From Frankiales bacterium (GTDB taxonomy: Bacteria; Actinomycetota; Actinomycetes; Mycobacteriales; SCTD01), in contig JAOPWK010000018.1 in assembly GCA_025965735.1 (NCBI GenBank), positions 1 to 5,349 on the forward strand: DNA of 5,349 nt, read 5' to 3'. Below are positions 1 to 4,283 of this stretch, piece after piece (position 1 is the stretch's first letter; each line of letters starts with the position of its first letter). The position numbers and the translations under genes were made by a program. The notes under the pieces were generated by a model, which was given only the letters and a program-made list of their open reading frames with translations, ran no database searches and was not told the DNA's origin.

Positions 1-568
1 TGATGAGCGCGAAGTCGTCGGTGGCGATGAAGACCTCACCGCGGACCTCGAGCAGCGGCGGCACGCCTTCGCCGGTGAGCACGGCCGGGACCTGGCGCAG
101 CGTGCGGACGTTGGGGGTGATGTCCTCACCGGTGCGGCCGTCGCCGCGGGTGGCGCCGCGCACGAGCCGGCCGTCGCGGTAGACCAGCGCGACCGCGAGC
201 CCGTCGATCTTCAGCTCGCACAGCCAGCGCGCCGCCGCGGCCTCCTTGCGCGCGCGCTCGGCCCAGTCGCGCAGCTCCGCCTCGCTGAAGTCGTTCCCCA
301 GGCTCATCAGCCGCTCGAGGTGGTCGACCGGCGTGAAGTCGGTCGAGATCGTCCCCATCACCTTCTGCGTGGGCGAGTCCGGCGTGCGCAGCGAGGGGTG
401 CGCGTCCTCGACCTCGCGCAGCTCGCGCATCAGCGCGTCGTACTCCGCGTCGCTGATGGTCGGCTGGTCGAGGACGTAGTAGCGGAAGGCGTTCTCGTCG
501 AGGGTGCGGGACAGCTCGGCGTGCCGCTCGCGGACGTCGGCAGGGACCCCGTCGACGACCTCAGCCAT
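1..568 (-). CDS. ligA: NAD-dependent DNA ligase LigA, N-terminal part (cut by the window edge)
   Basis: LigA seals nicks in DNA during replication and repair, using NAD+ to form an enzyme-AMP intermediate. The visible 189 residues hold domain Ia and the start of the adenylation domain. Domain Ia carries the NAD+ (NMN) binding pattern with Tyr30, Tyr31, Asp40, Tyr43 and Asp44 in FRYYVLDQPTISDAEYD. HLERLMSLGNDF follows at about 83-94. The adenylated lysine is Lys120 in motif I (ELKIDG), then TRGDGRTGED at 140-149 and motif III (LEVRGEVF) at 173-180. All expected key residues are intact. The OB fold, zinc finger, helix-hairpin-helix and BRCT domains lie beyond the left edge (the family is about 670-700 aa). 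The ATG at 568 has a good Shine-Dalgarno sequence and overlaps the end of the MetE-like gene by 8 nt (ATGGCTGA), so translation is probably coupled. Identification is very secure. Confidence 0.97.
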   Translation of the reverse strand, partial: MAEVVDGVPADVRERHAELSRTLDENAFRYYVLDQPTISDAEYDALMRELREVEDAHPSLRTPDSPTQKVMGTISTDFTPVDHLERLMSLGNDFSEAELRDWAERARKEAAAARWLCELKIDGLAVALVYRDGRLVRGATRGDGRTGEDITPNVRTLRQVPAVLTGEGVPPLLEVRGEVFIATDDFALI

Positions 569-1550
569 GGGAGGCGTCCTGCAGCCGCTTCGCCAGCTCG
601 ACCGTCGCCTCGAGGGCCGAGCGCGCCTGTGGCGCCGTCGCGCCGGCCAGACCGCAGGTCGGCGTCACCACGACCGTCCCCGGGAGTCGCTCCGAGTCCT
701 GCCCCAGCCGCCGCCACAGCTCCTGCACGGGAGCCATCATGGCGGCGACCTCCGACGACCGCGCGCCGGTCGTCGGCACCACGCCGAGGAGCAGGCCGGT
801 GCCGCCCTCGACCGCCTCCCCGAGCTGGTCGTCGTCGCGCGGCGTGAGCAGCGTCGCGTCCAGGCTGACCGCGCCCGCGCCGGCCTTGCGGAGCAGGGTC
901 ACGGGCACGCCGGGGGCGCAGCAGTGCACGACCGTCTGCTCGGCGACGGCCAGCACCCGCGCCAGCACCTCGACCGCACGCGAGGCGGCCGGTGCGCGCA
1001 GCCGGCCGAAGCCACTGGCCGTCGGGATCCCGCCGCCGAGCACCGCCGGCAGCGACGGCTCGTCCAGCTGCAGCACCAGCCGCGTGCCCGGCAGCCGCGC
1101 GGCGACGTCGGCGAGGTGGCGGGCCAGTCCCTCGGCCAGCGACTGCGCCAGGTCGTCCACCGCCCCGGGGTCGGACAGCACGCGGTCCCCCTTGGGCAGC
1201 TCGACCATGGCGGCGAGCGTCCACGGGCCGGCGCACTGCAGCTTCAGCGCCGGCGGCGACTGAGCTGCCTCCTGCAGCGCGTCGAGGTCGTACGACAACA
1301 GGTCACGGGCGCGGGCGCCGTCGCGCGAGCGCCCCGTGGTCAGGCGCCAGCCGGCCGGCTGGAGGTCCACCGGCAGGTCCGCGAGCAGTGCGGCGCTGCG
1401 TCCGCCGAGGTCGCCGTGCTGGCCGCGGGCGGGCAGCTCGGGCAGGAACGGCAGGTCCGGCAGCAGGCCCAGCACCGTGCGGACGGCCTCGGACGGGTCG
1501 GTGCCCGGCATGCTCCCGACACCGGTGGCGCCGAACGCCCAGTCGCTCAA
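561..1550 (-). CDS. Short cobalamin-independent methionine synthase-like protein (MetE C-terminal domain only)
   Basis: This 329-residue protein belongs to the MetE C-terminal (Meth_synt_2) TIM-barrel family, related to uroporphyrinogen decarboxylase. It has the N-terminal signature GATGVGSMPGTDP (7-19), CAGPWTLAA (106-114) and QLDEPSLP (161-168). The zinc-ligand pattern of MetE is His-x-Cys at 209-211 (HCC) and Cys299 in TPTCGL; the position where MetE has a third-ligand Glu appears to be Asp231 (SLDATLL). Full MetE is about 750 aa with an extra N-terminal barrel for polyglutamyl-folate binding, absent here, so the methyl donor is unknown. A homologue next to ligA is, as I recall, common in actinobacteria and annotated methionine synthase without firm proof. 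The start is TTG at 1550: it overlaps the stop of the preceding gene (TTGA), and the next in-frame ATG would remove the conserved GATGVGS segment. The 3' end overlaps ligA by 8 nt. Family assignment is strong; the actual reaction is uncertain. Confidence 0.88.
   Translation of the reverse strand: MSDWAFGATGVGSMPGTDPSEAVRTVLGLLPDLPFLPELPARGQHGDLGGRSAALLADLPVDLQPAGWRLTTGRSRDGARARDLLSYDLDALQEAAQSPPALKLQCAGPWTLAAMVELPKGDRVLSDPGAVDDLAQSLAEGLARHLADVAARLPGTRLVLQLDEPSLPAVLGGGIPTASGFGRLRAPAASRAVEVLARVLAVAEQTVVHCCAPGVPVTLLRKAGAGAVSLDATLLTPRDDDQLGEAVEGGTGLLLGVVPTTGARSSEVAAMMAPVQELWRRLGQDSERLPGTVVVTPTCGLAGATAPQARSALEATVELAKRLQDASHG
577..580 (-). promoter_or_regulatory. Shine-Dalgarno sequence of ligA
   Basis: The minus strand reads AGGA followed by an 8-nt spacer and then the ATG of ligA. 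It lies inside the last codons of the MetE-like gene and is the clearest ribosome binding site in the window; the other starts have weak or no recognisable SD. It supports the ATG at 568 as the ligA start and suggests ligA has its own efficient initiation in addition to coupling with the upstream gene. Confidence 0.6.
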
Positions 1551-1750
1551 GCCTTGCGCTTGGCGGCCGTCTTGGCGGGCGCCTTCTTGGCCGGCTTGCT
1601 CTCGGCGGCGCGGCGGCTGCCCTGCAGCCAGGCGAGGTCGGCCTGCAGCGCGGCCACCAGCTCGGCGCGCGGGGCCGTGGCGCCGCGGACGGCCAGGCTG
1701 TACCGCTGGATGACCTCGAGGTCGGTGAGCTGCACGTCGTCGTCGGCCAT
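1547..1750 (-). CDS. 67-aa unknown protein with Lys/Ala/Pro-rich basic tail
   Basis: I do not recognise this small protein. It has an acidic start (MADDD), a probably helical middle (about 9-48, with ELVAALQADLAWLQG at 30-44) and a low-complexity basic tail from about 51 to 67 with Lys at 52, 55, 56, 60, 64 and 66 plus Arg65. Tails of this kind occur in actinobacterial nucleic-acid-binding proteins such as mycobacterial HupB and histone-H1-like proteins, so nucleic-acid binding is a reasonable guess but only an inference. There is no signal peptide or membrane segment. The ATG at 1750 is 10 nt after the preceding gene's stop; the frame stays open upstream, but extension would overlap that gene heavily. 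The stop overlaps the TTG start of the MetE-like gene (TTGA). A TAGGCT box 7 nt before the ATG may be a leaderless promoter. Operon position and coupled spacing support a real gene. Confidence 0.72.
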   Translation of the reverse strand: MADDDVQLTDLEVIQRYSLAVRGATAPRAELVAALQADLAWLQGSRRAAESKPAKKAPAKTAAKRKA

Positions 1751-1757
1751 GCGCGCG

Positions 1758-1763
1758 AGCCTA
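1758..1763 (-). promoter_or_regulatory. Possible leaderless promoter -10 box (TAGGCT) before the 67-aa gene
   Basis: On the minus strand TAGGCT is followed by 7 nt (CGCGCGC) and then the ATG at 1750. TAnnnT/TAGRRT is the usual actinobacterial -10 pattern, and with transcription normally starting about 7 nt downstream, the RNA would begin at the A of the ATG. Its first three bases are also the TAG stop of the 86-aa gene. I see no good -35. The same element occurs before the cysteine desulfurase gene. If active, it would give the 67-aa gene, the MetE-like gene and ligA a promoter of their own. It is a prediction from pattern and spacing only. Confidence 0.35.
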
Positions 1764-2021
1764 GTCAGCAGCATCGACGGACGGCAGCACCCGCCAGTGC
1801 GGGTCGCGCCCCTCCAGGAACAGCACCCGCCCCACGTGCGCCAGGGCGATCTGCACGACGTCGTCCGTCGCCCGCGCGCGCTGCGGCCGGCTCGGCAGCT
1901 GCAGGCCGGCACGCCGGCACGCCTCCCGCAGACCCGCCGGGTCCTCCGCGGCGCAGGCCAGGTCGCCGACCGACCAGCCGCCGGGACCGTCCCAGCGGTC
2001 GCGCCACACGTAGACGCTCAT
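1761..2021 (-). CDS. 86-aa unknown protein downstream of mnmA
   Basis: I do not recognise a family here. The product starts MSVYVWRDRWDGPGGWSVGD, with four Trp residues (6, 10, 16, 76) and a short hydrophobic stretch at about 55-69 (VVQIALAHVGRVLFL) followed by EGRDPHWRVLP at 70-80. That stretch is too short and too mixed for a clear membrane segment, and there is no signal peptide, so a small cytoplasmic protein is likely. Cys23 and Cys35 do not form a recognisable metal motif. The start is taken as the ATG at 2021, 4 nt after the mnmA stop; a GTG directly before it (2024) would add one residue. The tight spacing after mnmA and before the next small gene suggests cotranscription and coupled translation. 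Base composition matches the neighbours, so recent transfer is unlikely. A role tied to tRNA thiolation is possible only by position. Confidence 0.72.
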   Translation of the reverse strand: MSVYVWRDRWDGPGGWSVGDLACAAEDPAGLREACRRAGLQLPSRPQRARATDDVVQIALAHVGRVLFLEGRDPHWRVLPSVDAAD

Positions 2022-2025
2022 CACG

Positions 2026-3075
2026 TCAGCCGAGGGTGGCGCTGCCCAGCACCCGGTCGCCGTCGTAGAGGACGGCCGCCTGTCCCGGGGCGATGCCGCG
2101 GGCCGGCGTCGCCAGCTCCAGGCGCCAGCCGCCGGCGTCCTCGTGCACGACGCACCGGTGCACGGCGCCGTGCGCGCGCAGCTGCACGTCGCACTCCAGC
2201 GGCAGCGGCCGCGGGTCCAGCCACTGCGGCCGGTCCCCGCGCACGACGGACGTGTCCAGCGCCTCCCCGGGTCCGACGGTGACGGTGCGGCTGACCGGCT
2301 CCACCGACAGCACGTACCGCGGCCGCCCGTCCGGCGCCGGAACGGTCAGCGCCAGGCCGCGCCGCTGCCCGACGGTGTACGCGTAGGCGCCGCCGTGCTG
2401 CCCGACGACCGCTCCCGTGAGGGCGTCGACGACCGGTCCCGGCTGTGCGCCGAGCCGGTCACGCAGGAAGCCGGCGGTGTCGCCGTCGGCGATGAAGCAG
2501 ATGTCGTGGCTGTCCGGCTTGTCGGCGACACCCATCCCGCGGTCGGCGGCCAGCGCGCGGACCTCGTCCTTGGTGAGGTGGCCCAGCGGCAGGACGGTCC
2601 CGGCCAGCTGCTCCGGCGTCAGGACGGCCAGGACGTACGACTGGTCCTTGCCGTCGTCGACGGAGCGCCGCAGCACGCCGTCCGCGAGCCGCGCGTGGTG
2701 GCCGGTCACCACCGCGTCGAAGCCGAGGGCCAGCGCGCGGTCGAGCACGGCGGCGAACTTGATGCGCTCGTTGCACCGCAGGCAGGGGTTCGGTGTGCGG
2801 CCCGCGGCGTACTCGGCCACGAAGTCGTCGACCACGTCCTCCCGGAAGCGGTCCGCCAGATCCCAGACGTAAAAGGGGATCCCCAGGACGTCCGCGACTC
2901 GCGCGGCATCGCGGGCGTCCTCCTTGGAGCAGCATCCGCGCGACCCGGTGCGCAGGGTCGCCGGCGCCTCGGACAGGGCGAGGTGCACCGCCGTGACGTC
3001 GTGCCCGGCCTCCACCGCGAGCGCCGCGGCGACCGCGGAGTCGACGCCGCCCGACAGCGCGGCGAGCAGTCTCAT
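2026..3075 (-). CDS. mnmA: tRNA 2-thiouridine(34) synthase MnmA
   Basis: MnmA (TrmU) activates U34 of Lys, Glu and Gln tRNAs with ATP and inserts sulfur to give 2-thiouridine, which stabilises wobble pairing. The 349-residue protein opens with the PP-loop ATP motif SGGVDS (8-13). GCCSKEDARDAARVAD at 47-62 and the segment up to YVWDL (69-73) match my memory of the actinobacterial form. The catalytic nucleophile is Cys98 in TPNPCLRCNERIKF, and the persulfide-carrying cysteine is Cys193 in SHDICFIADGDT; these correspond to E. coli Cys102 and Cys199. TGHHARL (124-130), YTVGQRRGL (233-241) and a C-terminal beta-barrel region ending in GQAAVLYDGDRVLGSA complete the fold. Length is normal, slightly short. 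The ATG overlaps the stop of the desulfurase gene (ATGA), consistent with coupled synthesis of sulfur donor and acceptor. The frame is open far upstream, but only this start places the PP-loop correctly. Confidence 0.97.
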   Translation of the reverse strand: MRLLAALSGGVDSAVAAALAVEAGHDVTAVHLALSEAPATLRTGSRGCCSKEDARDAARVADVLGIPFYVWDLADRFREDVVDDFVAEYAAGRTPNPCLRCNERIKFAAVLDRALALGFDAVVTGHHARLADGVLRRSVDDGKDQSYVLAVLTPEQLAGTVLPLGHLTKDEVRALAADRGMGVADKPDSHDICFIADGDTAGFLRDRLGAQPGPVVDALTGAVVGQHGGAYAYTVGQRRGLALTVPAPDGRPRYVLSVEPVSRTVTVGPGEALDTSVVRGDRPQWLDPRPLPLECDVQLRAHGAVHRCVVHEDAGGWRLELATPARGIAPGQAAVLYDGDRVLGSATLG

Positions 3076-4250
3076 CGCCAGGCGGCCTTGCGGGCCCGCT
3101 CGACGACCGCCGGCAGCGCTTCCACGAGGGCGTCGACGTCGGCGGTCGTGCTGGTGTGCCCGAGGGAGAAGCGCAGCGAGCTGCGGGCGTCGTCCTCCTT
3201 GGCCCCCATGGCGAGCAGCACGTGGGAGGGCCGGGCGACACCGGCGGAGCAGGCCGAGCCGGTGGAGACCTCCACGCCGCGGGCGTCCAGGAGCAGCAGC
3301 AGCGAGTCGCCTTCGCAGCCGGGGAAGCTGAAGTGCGCGTTGCCCGGCAGGCGGTCTACGCCGTCCGGTCCGTTCAGCACCGCGTCCGGCACCGCCCCGC
3401 GGACGCGGCGCACCAGGTCGTCGCGCAGCGCGGACAGCCGGGCGTGGTGGGCCGGCTGCCGCTCGACGGCCAGCGCCGCGGCGACGGCGAGCCCGGCAAC
3501 GGCCGGGGTGTCCAGGGTGCCGGAGCGCACGTCGCGCTCCTGCCCTCCGCCGTGCAGGAGCGGGACGCAGGCGACGTCGCGCCCGAGCACCAGCGCGCCG
3601 ACGCCGAGCGGGCCGCCGAACTTGTGCCCGGTCAGGGTCAGCGCGTCGACGCCGCTGGTGGCGACGTGGACGTGCAGCTGCCCGACGGCCTGCACCGCGT
3701 CGCTGTGCAGCGGGATGCCGTGCTCGTGCGCCACGTCGCTGAGCTGACGCACGGGCTGCACTGTGCCGACCTCGTTGTTGGCCCACATGACGGTGACCAG
3801 CGCGACGTCGGACGGGTCGCGCTCGATCGCCTCGCGCAGCACGTCCGGGTGGACGCGGCCCTCGTGGTCGACCTCGAGCCACTCGACCGTGGCGCCCTCG
3901 TGCGACACCAGCCACTCGACCGCGTCCAGCACCGCGTGGTGCTCGACCGCGCTGGCCAGGATGCGGGTGCGGCGGGGGTCGGCGGCGCGGCGTGCCCACC
4001 AGATGCCCTTGACGGCGAGGTTGTCGCTCTCGGTCCCGCTGGCGGTGAAGACGACCTCGGACGGGCGGGTCCCCAGCGCCGCGGCCAGCTGCTCGCGCGA
4101 CTCCTCCACGACGCGGCGGGCGCGGCGGCCGGCGGTGTGCAGCGAGGAGGCGTTGCCCGCGGCGGCGAGCGAGTCGCGCAGCGCAGCGGTCACGGTGTCG
4201 ACGACCTCGGGCAGCATGGGCGTCGAGGCCGCATGGTCGAGGTAGGCCAC
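3072..4250 (-). CDS. PLP-dependent cysteine desulfurase (NifS/IscS type), probable sulfur donor to MnmA
   Basis: The enzyme converts L-cysteine to L-alanine and holds the sulfur as a persulfide on an active-site cysteine, passing it to acceptors. The 392-residue sequence has all family hallmarks: YLDHAASTPM at the N terminus, ASGTESDN (70-77), EHHAVL with the PLP-stacking His104, MWANNEVGTVQP (155-166), HSDAVQAVGQ with Asp184 and Gln187, the Schiff-base Lys210 in TGHKFGGP, RSGTLDTP (242-249), and the catalytic Cys334 in STGSACSAG, in the long mobile loop typical of group I enzymes. The start is GTG at 4250, which begins right at the conserved N terminus; a later ATG (codon 12) would cut it. 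It overlaps mnmA by 4 nt (ATGA). The pairing resembles Bacillus subtilis yrvO-mnmA, where the desulfurase is dedicated to MnmA. Whether it also serves Fe-S assembly cannot be told; no scaffold genes are in view. Often annotated iscS in actinobacteria. Confidence 0.96.
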   Translation of the reverse strand: MAYLDHAASTPMLPEVVDTVTAALRDSLAAAGNASSLHTAGRRARRVVEESREQLAAALGTRPSEVVFTASGTESDNLAVKGIWWARRAADPRRTRILASAVEHHAVLDAVEWLVSHEGATVEWLEVDHEGRVHPDVLREAIERDPSDVALVTVMWANNEVGTVQPVRQLSDVAHEHGIPLHSDAVQAVGQLHVHVATSGVDALTLTGHKFGGPLGVGALVLGRDVACVPLLHGGGQERDVRSGTLDTPAVAGLAVAAALAVERQPAHHARLSALRDDLVRRVRGAVPDAVLNGPDGVDRLPGNAHFSFPGCEGDSLLLLLDARGVEVSTGSACSAGVARPSHVLLAMGAKEDDARSSLRFSLGHTSTTADVDALVEALPAVVERARKAAWR

Positions 4251-4256
4251 GCGCCG

Positions 4257-4262
4257 AGCCTA
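4257..4262 (-). promoter_or_regulatory. Possible leaderless promoter -10 box (TAGGCT) before the cysteine desulfurase gene
   Basis: TAGGCT on the minus strand is followed by 6 nt (CGGCGC) and the GTG at 4250, so transcription could start at or next to the first base of the start codon. A poor -35 candidate, CTGAGG (4287-4282), overlaps the stop codon of the preceding gene with a 19-nt spacer. There is no clear Shine-Dalgarno sequence, which fits leaderless translation from a GTG. The sequence closely matches the one before the 67-aa gene. It is a prediction from pattern and spacing only. Confidence 0.4.
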
Positions 4263-4283
4263 GCCGCGAGGCAGCCCGCAGCC

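Noticed and set aside
561..568. 8-nt overlap between the MetE-like gene and ligA as a possible frameshift or fusion site
   Set aside because: Both genes have intact ends and ligA has its own good Shine-Dalgarno and ATG. Short overlaps are ordinary in compact operons, and there is no slippery sequence.
1751..1912. Possible longer start of the 67-aa gene at 1912
   Set aside because: It would overlap most of the 86-aa gene in a different frame, and the added residues are Arg/Cys/Trp-rich like other shadows. The ATG at 1750 gives tight operon spacing.
504..2282. Long plus-strand open frame (592 codons) and similar long plus-strand frames at 992-2068 and 2143-3747
   Set aside because: They lie antisense to well-identified minus-strand genes, are extremely rich in Arg, Ala, Pro and Gly, and show no family motif. 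Long chance frames are expected at this GC content.
2871..2884. 10-bp perfect palindrome GGGGATCCCC followed on the minus strand by TTTT, resembling a tiny terminator or operator
   Set aside because: It falls inside the mnmA coding region at conserved residues Gly-Ile-Pro-Phe, so the codons explain it. With a minimal loop the stem would be only 3 bp.
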